A stretch of DNA of 64,000 nt from an uncultured Pelagimonas sp. (GCA_947499735.1 CANMPP010000001.1:620001-684000); one strand, 5' to 3'; positions 35,568 to 44,130 are shown, counted from the first letter of the stretch. Made by a program: numbers and translations. Notes: generated by a model from the sequence alone, not told the origin.

Positions 35568-35582
35568 CCCTATCAAATAGGG
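35568..35582. promoter_or_regulatory. Inverted repeat CCCTAT-CAA-ATAGGG before the siderophore importer operon
   Basis: Perfect 6 bp arms with a 3 bp centre lie 121 bp upstream of the binding-protein start. The direct repeat GATATG flanks both sides. It is a candidate operator; it is not a TGA-N9-TCA iron box. Confidence 0.35.
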
Positions 35583-35702
35583 TGCGATATGTATCTTAGT
35601 TTTTTGGTCGGCTTATACTCTGGACACCCCAGAACCAAGCGTCTAAGCCACTGTTAACGCGCAAGCTAACCGACCAGCCAGCGCATGAGGATGAGGTATG
35701 CC

Positions 35703-36599
35703 ATGACCCTGAAATATGCGATTGCAACTGCTGCGCTTTTGTCTGCTACGGCGGCGTTTTCCGAAGAAGTGACCGTTGACACCTATGTCGGTGAAGTCAG
35801 TGTCGAAACAGGTGCTGAAACGATTTCTGTTCTGGATGTCGCAGCCATCGATACACTGGATGCACTGGGCGTGAAAATTGCTGGCGTACCTGAAAACGTA
35901 TATGTCAGCTATCTGGATCATGTTGTGGAAAATGCAACGGCTGTTGGTACGTTGTTTGAGCCAGATTTCGAAGCATTGGCCATACTTGGAACAGATCTGA
36001 TCGTTGCCGGAGGGCGTTCATCCCGTCGCGTCGAAGAACTATCAGAGGTCGCGCCGACCGTTGATATGACCATTTGGGGCGAAGGACATGTTGATCAGGT
36101 GCTATCGCGTCTTGATGCCTTGGCGCAAATCACCGGTACAACCGACGCGGCAGAGGGGGTTAAGTCAACATTTCTTGCCAAGTTGGATGAAGCAAAGGCG
36201 GCTGTCGCCGGTAAAGGCAATGCATTGGTCGTGCTGACCAACGGTCCTGCGGTTTCTGTATACGGCAAAGGATCGCGATTTGGATGGTTGCATGCTGCAC
36301 TGGAACTGCCAGAAGCGGTTGCAGACGTTGATGCGCAAACCCATGGGGAAGCCGTGTCCTTTGAATTTATCGCAGAGGCCAACCCGGATTGGATGATCGT
36401 GATTGACCGTGCGGCAGCCATTGGCGCGGACAATCAGGCCGCAGCAACGACATTGGATAATGCTTTGGTGGCAGGCACGACGGCTGCGCAAAATGGGCAG
36501 ATCGTGTATCTAAATCCGTCAGACATCTACATTTCTGGTGGCGGTGTTCAATCTATGGCGCGCACTATGGATGAAATCATTGCTGGCTTTGGCGGATAA
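35703..36599 (+). CDS. Siderophore ABC transporter binding protein, FatB/CeuE type
   Basis: About 298 residues from the ATG at 35703, which follows GAGG; two in-frame ATGs lie 12 and 18 bp upstream. A signal peptide (MTLKYAIATAALLSATAAFS) is followed by the FatB/CeuE pattern: VAAIDTLDALGVKIAGVPE, DLIVAGGRSSRR, VVLTNGPAVSVYGKGSRFGW, ANPDWMIVIDRAAAIG and the end YLNPSDIYISGGGVQSM. The RSSRR and GSRFGW segments line the siderophore pocket in this family, which binds tetradentate catecholates and related siderophores. It heads a four-gene importer operon. Confidence 0.9.
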   Translation: MTLKYAIATAALLSATAAFSEEVTVDTYVGEVSVETGAETISVLDVAAIDTLDALGVKIAGVPENVYVSYLDHVVENATAVGTLFEPDFEALAILGTDLIVAGGRSSRRVEELSEVAPTVDMTIWGEGHVDQVLSRLDALAQITGTTDAAEGVKSTFLAKLDEAKAAVAGKGNALVVLTNGPAVSVYGKGSRFGWLHAALELPEAVADVDAQTHGEAVSFEFIAEANPDWMIVIDRAAAIGADNQAAATTLDNALVAGTTAAQNGQIVYLNPSDIYISGGGVQSMARTMDEIIAGFGG

Positions 36600-36606
36600 A
36601 TTTTGA

Positions 36607-37566
36607 ATGCGGTTTATGCGTGCGCCTAAACCTGTTTTCGCGATTTTGATCGTGATTATGCTCATCCTTTCGGGGGTGAGCATCTTTATTGGTGCGGGCG
36701 ATATGTCTTGGGACAATCCCAACGCCTTACAAATTCTGATGATCAGTCGCCTTCCACGTACAGCTGCGATTATTCTGACAGGCGTCAGTACAGCCATCAC
36801 CGGCGTCATTATGCAGCTTTTGGTCCGGAACAAATTCGTTGAACCGGGCACAACCGGCACGACCGAGGCCGCAATGATCGGTCTTTTGATCGTGGCCGCG
36901 TGGATGCCTGGCTGGCCCGTTTTTGCAAAAATGACCTTTGCGGCGCTTTGCGCTCTTATCGGCTTGGGCATTTTTTTCGCGTTGGCGCGTCGATTGCCGG
37001 CTGAGCAACCCTTGCTGATACCCTTGGTCGGCCTAATCTATGGCGGAATTTTGGGGGCGGTTGCAACGTTCGTCGCGTATCAGGCCGACCTGATGCAATA
37101 TCTTGGGATTTGGCTGACCGGCGAATTTTCTGGAATTCTTGCAGGGCGGTATGAGCTGCTTTGGATAGCTGGCGCTTTGGCCTTGGTGACCTATGCGGTG
37201 GCAGATCAATTCACCATTGTCGGATTGGGCAAAGAGACCAGCCTGTCTTTGGGCCTGAAATATGGTCAAGTCACAGCGATTGGGGTGGGCGCTGTTGCAA
37301 TTTCGTCCAGCCTTGTGGTCGTGACCGTCGGCGTGATCCCGTTCATCGGTTTGGTCGTGCCAAATATCGTGTCACGCGCCATGGGGGACAATCTACGGGA
37401 AAGCCTGCCTATCGTGGCCTGTCTGGGGGCGGTTGCGTTGCTAAGCGCGGATATCTTAGGTCGCGTTTTGCGCTACCCGTATGAAATTCCAGCAGGAACT
37501 GTGTTTGGCGTTATCGGAGCAGTGGTGTTTCTATGGCTTTTATTGGGGCGAAGATCCCATGCCTGA
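36607..37566 (+). CDS. Siderophore ABC permease, FatD/CeuB type
   Basis: A 319-residue FecCD-family permease, the first of two. Seen are ISRLPRTAAIILTGVSTAI, MQLLVRNKFVEPGTTGT and IPFIGLVVPNIVSR near the ATPase contact. It starts 7 bp after the binding-protein gene and overlaps the next permease by 8 bp. Confidence 0.9.
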   Translation: MRFMRAPKPVFAILIVIMLILSGVSIFIGAGDMSWDNPNALQILMISRLPRTAAIILTGVSTAITGVIMQLLVRNKFVEPGTTGTTEAAMIGLLIVAAWMPGWPVFAKMTFAALCALIGLGIFFALARRLPAEQPLLIPLVGLIYGGILGAVATFVAYQADLMQYLGIWLTGEFSGILAGRYELLWIAGALALVTYAVADQFTIVGLGKETSLSLGLKYGQVTAIGVGAVAISSSLVVVTVGVIPFIGLVVPNIVSRAMGDNLRESLPIVACLGAVALLSADILGRVLRYPYEIPAGTVFGVIGAVVFLWLLLGRRSHA

Positions 37567-38503
37567 TACACGTTTAATCGTTCTCTTTCTTGTACTGATC
37601 GGGGCAGGGGTAACCTATTTGACCTGGGGATTGGCCGGGCCAATTGCGTTTATTTTGAAACTGCGCGCGATCAAATTGGGCGGCTTGCTGGTCGTGGGGG
37701 CCGCGGTTGGCCTATCGACCATCTTGTTCCAGACCATCAGCCGAAATCGCGTTTTAACCCCGTCGATTATGGGCTTTGATGCGCTCTATGTCTTTGTGCA
37801 AACATCGTTGGTGTTTTTCCTAGGGGGGTTGGGGTTTTCCCAACTGCCACGTCAGCATCTATTTGCGGCGAATTCCGGGGCGCTGATCCTTTGCTCACTG
37901 GTTCTTTTCACGCTTGCCTTACGTAAAACCCGGCATGATATTCAGCTTATGATCCTTGTCGGGGTGGTCTTTGGACTGCTGTTTCGGTCGCTTAGCGCGC
38001 TTATGCAGCGGTTGATGGATCCGAGCGAATTTGCGATCCTTCAGTCCGTTTCGTTTGCGCAATTCAGCGGAATTGACCGCATTGAACTGTTGGCGTCTTT
38101 CATTGCATTGGGGGGCGTCGCGGTATGGCTTGTTTGGCGTACATCTGTGCTGGATGTGATGGCGCTAGGTAAACGCGAAGCCCGCAGTCTTGGTGTCGCG
38201 TATGATCGCGTGCAATTCGAAATCCTATGCGCCATTTCTTTGCTGGTTTCAGTTTCAACCGCATTGGTCGGCCCTATTGTCTTTCTTGGTCTGCTTGTAT
38301 CGGCATTGGCGCATAGTTTGATGCAAACCCACCGCCATGCTTTGTTACTGCCTGCCAGCGCAATGATCGCCGCTTTGATCCTTGTGGCCGGGCAAGCGGG
38401 ATTTGAGCGTATTCTAAACCTCCAGTCTACCTTGACCGTTGTGATCGAATTCACCGGCGGCCTGTTGTTCCTGATCCTTCTGATGCGAGGCAAAATACAA
38501 TGA
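37559..38503 (+). CDS. Siderophore ABC permease, FatC/CeuC type
   Basis: The second permease, 314 residues from ATG 37559 (MPDTRLIVLF), 8 bp inside the first. An open frame extends upstream to 37481 but lacks family similarity. Marks include RAIKLGGLLVVGAAVGLSTI, FQTISRNRVLTPSIMGFDALYV and GPIVFLGLLVSALA. It overlaps the ATPase gene by 4 bp. Confidence 0.9.
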   Translation: MPDTRLIVLFLVLIGAGVTYLTWGLAGPIAFILKLRAIKLGGLLVVGAAVGLSTILFQTISRNRVLTPSIMGFDALYVFVQTSLVFFLGGLGFSQLPRQHLFAANSGALILCSLVLFTLALRKTRHDIQLMILVGVVFGLLFRSLSALMQRLMDPSEFAILQSVSFAQFSGIDRIELLASFIALGGVAVWLVWRTSVLDVMALGKREARSLGVAYDRVQFEILCAISLLVSVSTALVGPIVFLGLLVSALAHSLMQTHRHALLLPASAMIAALILVAGQAGFERILNLQSTLTVVIEFTGGLLFLILLMRGKIQ

Positions 38504-39270
38504 TCACTGTTCAGGGCCTATACCATCAATTGGGCGGCAACCCTGTTTTGCGCGATGTCTCGATCAGCCTGCCAAGCAACAAGATGACTGCGATCATTGG
38601 ACCCAATGGGGCAGGGAAATCGACGCTTCTGGACGTGATTGCCCGCCAAAGCAAATTGCAGCAGGGGCAGTTGTATCTGGACGATCAGGACATGACACAA
38701 ATCAAACCTCAGGATTTGGCATTGCGCATGGCTCTTGTGTCTCAGCAAAACGGGATTGCCAGCCGGATCCGCATTCGTGATCTGGTCGGCTTTGGGCGCT
38801 GGCCCCATCATCAAGGCCGCCCGCAGGCGCAAGACCTCGACAAAACCGCTGAAGCCTTGGATCGGTTTGATCTAAACGGGCTTGGCGGGCGGTTTCTGGA
38901 TGAAGTGTCCGGCGGGCAGCGACAGCGCGCCTTTGTTGCCATGGCGTATTGTCAGGATACCGATTGGCTGTTGCTGGACGAACCGCTGAACAATCTGGAT
39001 TTGCGATACGCGACGGCACTGATGGTTCAGCTTAGAGCGTTGTCGCAAGTTCAATCCAAAGGAATAGCCATCGTCATTCACGATTTGAATTATGCATTGA
39101 ACTATGCCGATCATATTGTGGCTTTGAAAGAGGGGCAGCTGGCCTTTGAAGGGGCCGTGTCTGATGTTGCCAATTCCGAAAACCTGACCGGGCTTTATGA
39201 TACGCCGGTAGAGGTGACAAAAACGGAAAAAGGGCTGTTTGTGCAGCATCATCTGATGGCCGCGTCCTAG
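38500..39270 (+). CDS. Siderophore ABC transporter ATPase, FatE/CeuD type
   Basis: A 256-residue ATPase for the second siderophore importer: Walker A GPNGAGKST, signature VSGGQRQRAFVAM, Walker B WLLLDEPLNNLD and switch His in VIHDLNYAL. The LDEPLNNLD form is characteristic of the FatE/CeuD/YclP group. It ends the operon; a hairpin with a short T-run follows. Confidence 0.92.
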   Translation: MITVQGLYHQLGGNPVLRDVSISLPSNKMTAIIGPNGAGKSTLLDVIARQSKLQQGQLYLDDQDMTQIKPQDLALRMALVSQQNGIASRIRIRDLVGFGRWPHHQGRPQAQDLDKTAEALDRFDLNGLGGRFLDEVSGGQRQRAFVAMAYCQDTDWLLLDEPLNNLDLRYATALMVQLRALSQVQSKGIAIVIHDLNYALNYADHIVALKEGQLAFEGAVSDVANSENLTGLYDTPVEVTKTEKGLFVQHHLMAAS

Positions 39271-39276
39271 TGCAAG

Positions 39277-39310
39277 AACGGCGTTTCTGACGGGTTTTGT
39301 GCCGTTTTAT
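39277..39310 (+). terminator. Possible terminator of the siderophore importer operon
   Basis: AACGGC pairs with GCCGTT over an 18 nt loop, followed by TTAT. The stem is short, so the call is weak. Confidence 0.35.
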
Positions 39311-39391
39311 GACGCGTTTTTATGCATTCCTATGCTTTCAAACGGCTCGTTTGCCCCTAAAAACTTGACCTTATGCATCTGTATCAGGCTG

Positions 39392-39520
39392 AGTGGCCTT
39401 GCAGGGTGCTTAGGGTTCCGTTGCTTGGGGTCATAACTCTTGCAAGCAGGTCCGAGAAGCACCACTTCGGCGGCAAATTCCGTTGAAGCACACGGCGGGC
39501 CAAAATCCCGGGAGGCTACT
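39392..39520 (+). promoter_or_regulatory. Guanidine-I (ykkC) riboswitch
   Basis: The conserved blocks of the ykkC class occur in order: CTTAGGGTTCCG at 39409, GGTCCGAGAAG near 39448, and ACACGGCGGGCCAAAATCCC followed by GGGAG at 39490 to 39514. P1 closes from 39392-39400 (AGTGGCCTT) with 39512-39520 (GAGGCTACT), with two G-T pairs. A short GCGCT/GGCGC hairpin with TTTCTCTTTT follows at 39521 to 39547 and may be the expression-platform terminator. This class turns genes on when free guanidine is present. It precedes the ABC permease, ATPase and guanidine hydrolase genes. Confidence 0.95.
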
Positions 39521-39555
39521 GCGCTGGTTGATGGCGCGTTTCTCTTTTGTGGGCC

Positions 39556-39588
39556 TGCGTCATGCCAGTTTTCAAACGACGTGACGCA
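39556..39588 (+). promoter_or_regulatory. Hairpin TGCGTCA/TGACGCA in the leader between riboswitch and first gene
   Basis: A perfect 7 bp stem with a 19 nt loop lies in the leader downstream of the riboswitch and before a short leader reading frame. It may be part of the expression platform or shape leader translation. Confidence 0.35.
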
Positions 39589-39600
39589 AGCGAGGACTTT

Positions 39601-39651
39601 ATGAATATATTTCTAAATTTTAGCTTCAACGCCCCGTGCGCAGGAGCCTAA
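39601..39651 (+). CDS. Possible 16-codon leader peptide
   Basis: ATG at 39601 follows GAGGA with 5 nt spacing and encodes MNIFLNFSFNAPCAGA before a TAA at 39649, four bases before the permease ATG. The AGGAG that serves the permease lies inside it, so translation of the leader could uncover or occupy that site. Only spacing and the ribosome site support it. Confidence 0.3.
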   Translation: MNIFLNFSFNAPCAGA

Positions 39652-39655
39652 ACAC

Positions 39656-40468
39656 ATGCGATTGATCAACCGTGTTCCCGACCGACCTCTTTCCGTTTTT
39701 CTATTGGCTTTGCCATTTGTTGCCATCTGTGTGGCTTATGCGATTGGGTCGGATATTCGCCTGACGGCAAACCCATCTGACAAATTACTGCCTGCGCCTG
39801 AAACGATTTGGAATACGGCAATGCGCCTGATTTCTGAACCTGACCGTCGCAGCGAAACAATCCTATTTTGGCGTGACACATGGTCTAGCCTGTACCGCCT
39901 GCTGTTTGGTGTCGCGATATCTGCGACCATTTCGCTGATCGTTGGGATGGCGATTGGTCTTTTGCCGTTCATGCGATCTTTTATGTCCACTTTCGTTGCG
40001 GTCCTATCCATGGTTCCGCCACTTGCCTTGCTGCCGATCCTATTCATCGTGTTTGGCCTTGGAGAAGTGTCCAAGATCGTGCTGATCGTTGTTGGAATTA
40101 CACCATTTATGACGCGTGACATCGCCCAACGCGTGTTGGATATTCCGACCGAGCAATTGGTCAAAGCACAGACATTGGGGGCATCAACCTGGGTCATCGC
40201 ATCCCGCGTGGCCCTACCGCAAGTATTGCCGCGTTTGATTTCCAATGTTCGGTTGTCATTGGGGTCTGCCTGGTTGTTCCTGATCGCGGCCGAGGCCGTC
40301 GCATCCAATGTTGGCTTGGGCTATCGGATCTTCTTGGTGCGCCGGTACTTAGCTATGGATGTCATCCTGACCTATGTCATCTGGATCACGATCCTTGCCT
40401 TTATCTTGGATTGGTTGCTGAAGAACGTTTCCAAATACGCATTCCCTTGGATGGAGGAAGGCCTATGA
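39656..40468 (+). CDS. ABC permease of the nitrate/sulfonate/taurine type, probable guanidine importer
   Basis: A 270-residue membrane protein of the SsuC/TauC family with about six helices and the cytoplasmic loop EQLVKAQTLGASTWVIASRVALPQVLPR that docks to the ATPase. It lies behind a guanidine-I riboswitch, and transporters of this type are a known part of that regulon. The matching binding protein is not in this operon but under a second riboswitch at 52464 to 53745. AGGAG precedes the start and the ATPase gene overlaps its end by 4 bp. Confidence 0.9.
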   Translation: MRLINRVPDRPLSVFLLALPFVAICVAYAIGSDIRLTANPSDKLLPAPETIWNTAMRLISEPDRRSETILFWRDTWSSLYRLLFGVAISATISLIVGMAIGLLPFMRSFMSTFVAVLSMVPPLALLPILFIVFGLGEVSKIVLIVVGITPFMTRDIAQRVLDIPTEQLVKAQTLGASTWVIASRVALPQVLPRLISNVRLSLGSAWLFLIAAEAVASNVGLGYRIFLVRRYLAMDVILTYVIWITILAFILDWLLKNVSKYAFPWMEEGL

Positions 40469-41235
40469 GCTTTGTAACTGTAAGAGATGTCTGGCAAAGC
40501 TATGGTGGTCGCCCGATCCTAGAACGCGTGAATGTCGATATCGAAGAAGGCGAATTTATTTCGATTGTCGGGGCATCTGGATGTGGGAAATCGACCTTTT
40601 TGCGCATGCTTTTGGCGCAGGAATTGCCCAGTCGGGGCGCTATCCAAATCGAAGGCGGTGATCCAGCCAAAGAGCCAGGCATCGAACGCGGTGTGGTTTT
40701 CCAAAAATATTCTGTCTTTCCCCATCTAACCGTTCGGCAAAATTTGTTGGCGGCAGAAGGGTTCTGCACGCCCTTGGGGTTCTTGCCACGCAAGGCACGG
40801 AAATCCGCGAATATGCGATCGCAAAACACTTTGGACCGGATCGGACTGTCACATGTGGCAGATCAGTATCCCGCATCGCTTTCAGGTGGGATGCAGCAAA
40901 GACTGGCAATTGGCCAAGCGTTGATGGCAACGCCGCGCGTGTTGCTGTTGGACGAACCTTTTGGGGCTTTGGATCCTGGTACCCGCTTGCAAATGCATGA
41001 TTTCCTGATGGAGTTGCGCGCGGAAACGGGCATGACGATCTTTATGGTTTCGCATGATCTGGAAGAAGCGTTCAAACTAGGCGACCGCGTTCTTGTATTT
41101 GACAAACCGCGTTGGGATCCGCATGATCCAGGCCTTTACGGGGCGACCATCACCTATGATTTCGATGCACGCACAGGCGGTATCCCGTATCAGAACATTC
41201 TGAATGATTATCCCGGTTTGATGGCCGCGGAATAA
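40465..41235 (+). CDS. ABC transporter ATPase, probable guanidine importer
   Basis: A 256-residue ATPase of the nitrate/taurine family: Walker A GASGCGKST, Q-loop VVFQKYSVFPHLTV, signature LSGGMQQRLAIGQAL, Walker B VLLLDEPFGALD and switch His in VSHDLEEAF. The C-terminal 30 residues (FDARTGGIPYQNILNDYPGL) extend beyond the usual end. The ATG at 40465 overlaps the permease stop (ATGA) and follows GGAGGAAGG. Confidence 0.92.
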   Translation: MSFVTVRDVWQSYGGRPILERVNVDIEEGEFISIVGASGCGKSTFLRMLLAQELPSRGAIQIEGGDPAKEPGIERGVVFQKYSVFPHLTVRQNLLAAEGFCTPLGFLPRKARKSANMRSQNTLDRIGLSHVADQYPASLSGGMQQRLAIGQALMATPRVLLLDEPFGALDPGTRLQMHDFLMELRAETGMTIFMVSHDLEEAFKLGDRVLVFDKPRWDPHDPGLYGATITYDFDARTGGIPYQNILNDYPGLMAAE

Positions 41236-41252
41236 TCGGTTCAGAACCAATC

Positions 41253-41284
41253 CCTGCGCGCGCTTGCCGGGCTCCGCGCGCAGG
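41253..41284 (+). other. Strong stem-loop between the ATPase and guanidine hydrolase genes
   Basis: CCTGCGCGC pairs perfectly with GCGCGCAGG over a 14 nt loop, without a T-run. Such GC-rich intercistronic hairpins often protect or separate parts of an operon mRNA, and could set hydrolase levels apart from transporter levels. Confidence 0.5.
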
Positions 41285-41340
41285 TTGTCACCAAGGCCCG
41301 GAGGCCGCCCAAATACGGGCCAATCCGAACAGGAGAACGT

Positions 41341-42609
41341 ATGTTTTCTTTTGACAAATCCCGCTCGCATCATCCGCGCGATGCTGTGGAACACGCTGCA
41401 CGCTGGGACAAACGTGCGCACCATCCAGACCTGACCAAATTGGCAGGTTGGAAAGCGATGCAAAAAGAGGGTGATATCCCTGAGGGCCGCGCGGCTGAAG
41501 AACGTGCATGGGCCCTGCGCATGGGTCTGACGGGTGCAGACAGCATCGACGATAAATCGATCCCCACGTTTGCCCGCGGTGAGCTGCCCCATTACGCAGG
41601 CATCAATACGTTTCTAAAAGCGCCATATACCGAAGATGTTTTGGAGGTTGCCAATTACGATGCGACCGTTCTGGGCATTCCGTTCGATGGTGGCACAACC
41701 TATCGTCCGGGCACACGCTTTGGTCCGCAAGGTGTGCGTAAGATTTCTGCGCTTTACACGCCCTATAACTACGAATTGGGCGTCGATCTGCGCGAACAAA
41801 TGACTCTATGTGATGCAGGCGATGTGTTTACGATCCCTGCAAATATCGAGAAAAGCTTTGACCAGATCAGCCGTGGTGTCAGCCATGTATTCAGCTCTGG
41901 CAGCTTGCCGATCATGATTGGTGGCGACCATTCCATTGGTTTCCCTTGTGTGCGTGGTATTGCCGAATGCACGTCCAAGCGGATCGGCATCGTCCATTTT
42001 GACCGCCACGCGGATATTCAGGAAAAAGACCTGGATGAACGCATGCATACAACGCCGTGGTTCCATGCGACCAATATGCCAAATGTTCCGGCAACAAACC
42101 TTGTTCAGATCGGCATTGGCGGCTGGCAGGTCCCCCGTGAAGCTGTGAAAGTCGCGCGTGAGCGTAACACAAACATCATCACCATGGGCGACGTGGAAAA
42201 GATGGGCATCGATAAGACCATCGAAATGGCGTTGGAAATGGCATGGAAAGATGTCGATATGGTCTATATGTCCTTCGACATTGACAGCATCGATTGCGGA
42301 TTTGTGCCCGGCACAGGCTGGCCAGAACCGGGTGGTTTCCTACCGCGCGAGGCCTTGGCATTGGCATCTGGTATCGCGGCCGAGGGCATTTGCGGCCTAG
42401 AACTCGTCGAAGTTTCGCCGCCATATGATACATCTGATATCACGGCCTTGATGGGCACACGGGTGATTGTGGATGTTCTGGGCGGCATGGTGTCCAGTGG
42501 CAAACTGGGGGCACATAAGCGTCATATCGACAAACCAGTTGCTCTTCCGCATGGTGAATTTGAAGGCAAACGTTGGTCCAATCCCCATCCTCATAAGGTG
42601 GGCGAATAA
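41341..42609 (+). CDS. gdmH: Ureohydrolase-family guanidine hydrolase (GdmH-like)
   Basis: A 422-residue arginase/agmatinase-fold enzyme. Metal ligands are visible: His197 in GGDHSIG, Asp221, His223 and Asp225 in HFDRHADIQ, and Asp313 and Asp315 in SFDIDSID. The family usually has HFDAH; the HFDRHAD and LDERMHTTPWFHATN forms and the long N terminus (about 100 residues before LGIPFDGGTTYRPGTRFGP) set it apart from agmatinases. Together with the riboswitch this points to the nickel-dependent guanidine hydrolases that yield urea and ammonium. AGGAG precedes the start. A His-rich protein gene overlaps its stop codon (TAATG). Guanidinobutyrase activity is the main alternative. Confidence 0.8.
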   Translation: MFSFDKSRSHHPRDAVEHAARWDKRAHHPDLTKLAGWKAMQKEGDIPEGRAAEERAWALRMGLTGADSIDDKSIPTFARGELPHYAGINTFLKAPYTEDVLEVANYDATVLGIPFDGGTTYRPGTRFGPQGVRKISALYTPYNYELGVDLREQMTLCDAGDVFTIPANIEKSFDQISRGVSHVFSSGSLPIMIGGDHSIGFPCVRGIAECTSKRIGIVHFDRHADIQEKDLDERMHTTPWFHATNMPNVPATNLVQIGIGGWQVPREAVKVARERNTNIITMGDVEKMGIDKTIEMALEMAWKDVDMVYMSFDIDSIDCGFVPGTGWPEPGGFLPREALALASGIAAEGICGLELVEVSPPYDTSDITALMGTRVIVDVLGGMVSSGKLGAHKRHIDKPVALPHGEFEGKRWSNPHPHKVGE

Positions 42610-43070
42610 TGCCGCACGATCACCCACATCACCACCACCAGCATCATGAACATGATCACGTTACGCATGGGGCAGGGCACAACCATACCCACGCGGATCA
42701 CTTGCACAGCCATATGCATCATGAAGATGAAGCCGCCGACCTGCAGGTTCTAGCAACCCAGTTTATCGAAGGGTTTCTGCAGGCTAGCGACAAGACCAGT
42801 TATCTGAAACTTGCGGGCGTTCCGTTTGAGCGGCCCGGCAAAGATGGTGAAAAGGCCTTAAAACTGATCGATGTCGAGCTGAAAACAGACTGGCAGGTCG
42901 GAACGGCCTCGCCCAGCTTTGGCTCGCGCGAGCTCAGCTATCTGCCCTTTCCGGGGCAAATGGTTCAGGAACGCACAAATATGTCGTTGATCTATGTCTC
43001 AATGGATGAAAAATCCACTTTGGACATCCGCGACTTTCTTTATCAACGTAAACAAGAGATCGACCAATGA
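42609..43070 (+). CDS. His-rich protein, possible nickel-handling partner of the guanidine hydrolase
   Basis: A 153-residue protein whose first 38 residues hold 19 histidines, as in nickel or zinc storage tails. The remaining 110 residues (LATQFIEGFLQASDKTSYLKLAGVPFERPG, FGSRELSYLPFPGQM) form a small domain I do not recognise. It is translationally coupled to the hydrolase gene (overlap at TAATG) and to the next small gene (ATGA). In cyanobacteria the guanidine hydrolase needs nickel and HypA/HypB-like helper proteins; those are not seen here, so this protein may do that job. That is inference. Confidence 0.8.
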   Translation: MPHDHPHHHHQHHEHDHVTHGAGHNHTHADHLHSHMHHEDEAADLQVLATQFIEGFLQASDKTSYLKLAGVPFERPGKDGEKALKLIDVELKTDWQVGTASPSFGSRELSYLPFPGQMVQERTNMSLIYVSMDEKSTLDIRDFLYQRKQEIDQ

Positions 43071-43219
43071 AGTACATTTCTTTGACCGCAGCAGCCCTAT
43101 CCCTTGCGACGCCAGCCTTGGCGCATGAAGGTGCGGCACATGTGCATCCACACGGATACGAAACTGCACTGATACTGGCCTTAGTCGCGTTGGGTGTTTA
43201 CATTATCGCCAAGCGATAA
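43067..43219 (+). CDS. 50-residue His-containing membrane peptide
   Basis: ATG 43067 overlaps the upstream stop (ATGA). The product starts with a signal-like segment ending in LATPALA, then HEGAAHVHPHG with four histidines, then one hydrophobic helix (ALILALVALGVYIIA) and KR. If cleaved, a short periplasmic His patch would be tethered to the inner membrane; if not, two helices would flank it. Its place in a nickel-enzyme operon suggests metal binding. I know of no characterised relative. Confidence 0.75.
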   Translation: MKYISLTAAALSLATPALAHEGAAHVHPHGYETALILALVALGVYIIAKR

Positions 43220-43239
43220 AAACAAACCGGAGGTCGGGC

Positions 43240-44130
43240 ATGACAGAGATATCAACGCAACATTTGCGTGTCTTTGAACCCCAGCCCGGCCTTTTGGCAT
43301 TTTATGATGGGCGCGTGGACAACACGCGCCTGTTTTCATCCCAGCCAAATTGGTTGGATGATGGCGGTTTTGCACTGGGCATTGCCAGCTATGTGATCTG
43401 GGATGGGGATGAGGCGCTGGTCTATGACACGCATTTGTCCATTGAACATGCGGAAACCATTCGTGCCGTTCTGGCCTTGCGCGGGATCACGAAAATTTCT
43501 GTCGTCCTCAGTCACCATCATTTGGATCATGTGGCAGGTAACGAAGTCTTTGCCGATTGTGACATCTGGGCTGAAACCCGATGTGCCACGGCTTTAAAGG
43601 CCGTTGAAAGAGAATTCGCCAAATCTACCCCGCCAATCAAGCCGTTGGTGCATCCGAATAAAGTGTTTTCCGGTGAAAAGACGCTGCGTGTCGGACGGCG
43701 CAAAGTGCAGTTGATGCCGTTTGATATTCACAGCTCAGATGGACTGGTTATTTATATCCCGCACAATCAGATCCTACTGGCCGGGGACACGTTAGAGGAT
43801 CCGATCACGTATTTCGCGGAAGCCGACAAAATCGATACGCATCTGTCAGAACTGGCCCGCATGGATAAATTGGACATCCGCGCTATTTACCCAAATCACG
43901 GCTGCCCAGAGCGGATTTCAGGTGGTGGATATAAGTCCGACCTTATTGCCGCCACGCGGTCTTATTTGCAGAAAATGCAAGCCGTGGCAGCCAATCCAGC
44001 GCTTGGGGATGTCCCTTTAAGTGAATTTATCAAGCCTGAATTGACCAGTGGTGCTGTATCTTACTATGCAGAATACGAGGCGGTGCATAACGGGAACCTC
44101 AAACAGATATTTGAGACCCCCAAAGTTTAA
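43240..44130 (+). CDS. Metallo-beta-lactamase-fold hydrolase
   Basis: A 296-residue protein with the HxHxDH signature (His92, His94, Asp96, His97 in SHHHLDHVAGN), the bridging Asp in LLAGDTLED and a late His in YPNHGCPE. The fold is firm; the substrate is not indicated. It is the last gene of the riboswitch operon, 20 bp after the membrane peptide, with a site ACCGGAGG upstream. Its stop codon overlaps that of the convergent oxygenase gene at TTTAA. Confidence 0.85.
   Translation: MTEISTQHLRVFEPQPGLLAFYDGRVDNTRLFSSQPNWLDDGGFALGIASYVIWDGDEALVYDTHLSIEHAETIRAVLALRGITKISVVLSHHHLDHVAGNEVFADCDIWAETRCATALKAVEREFAKSTPPIKPLVHPNKVFSGEKTLRVGRRKVQLMPFDIHSSDGLVIYIPHNQILLAGDTLEDPITYFAEADKIDTHLSELARMDKLDIRAIYPNHGCPERISGGGYKSDLIAATRSYLQKMQAVAANPALGDVPLSEFIKPELTSGAVSYYAEYEAVHNGNLKQIFETPKV

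Noticed and set aside
41341-42609. Plain agmatinase annotation for the ureohydrolase
   Set aside because: The guanidine-I riboswitch, the long N terminus and the HFDRHAD variant favour a guanidine hydrolase, though biochemical proof is lacking.
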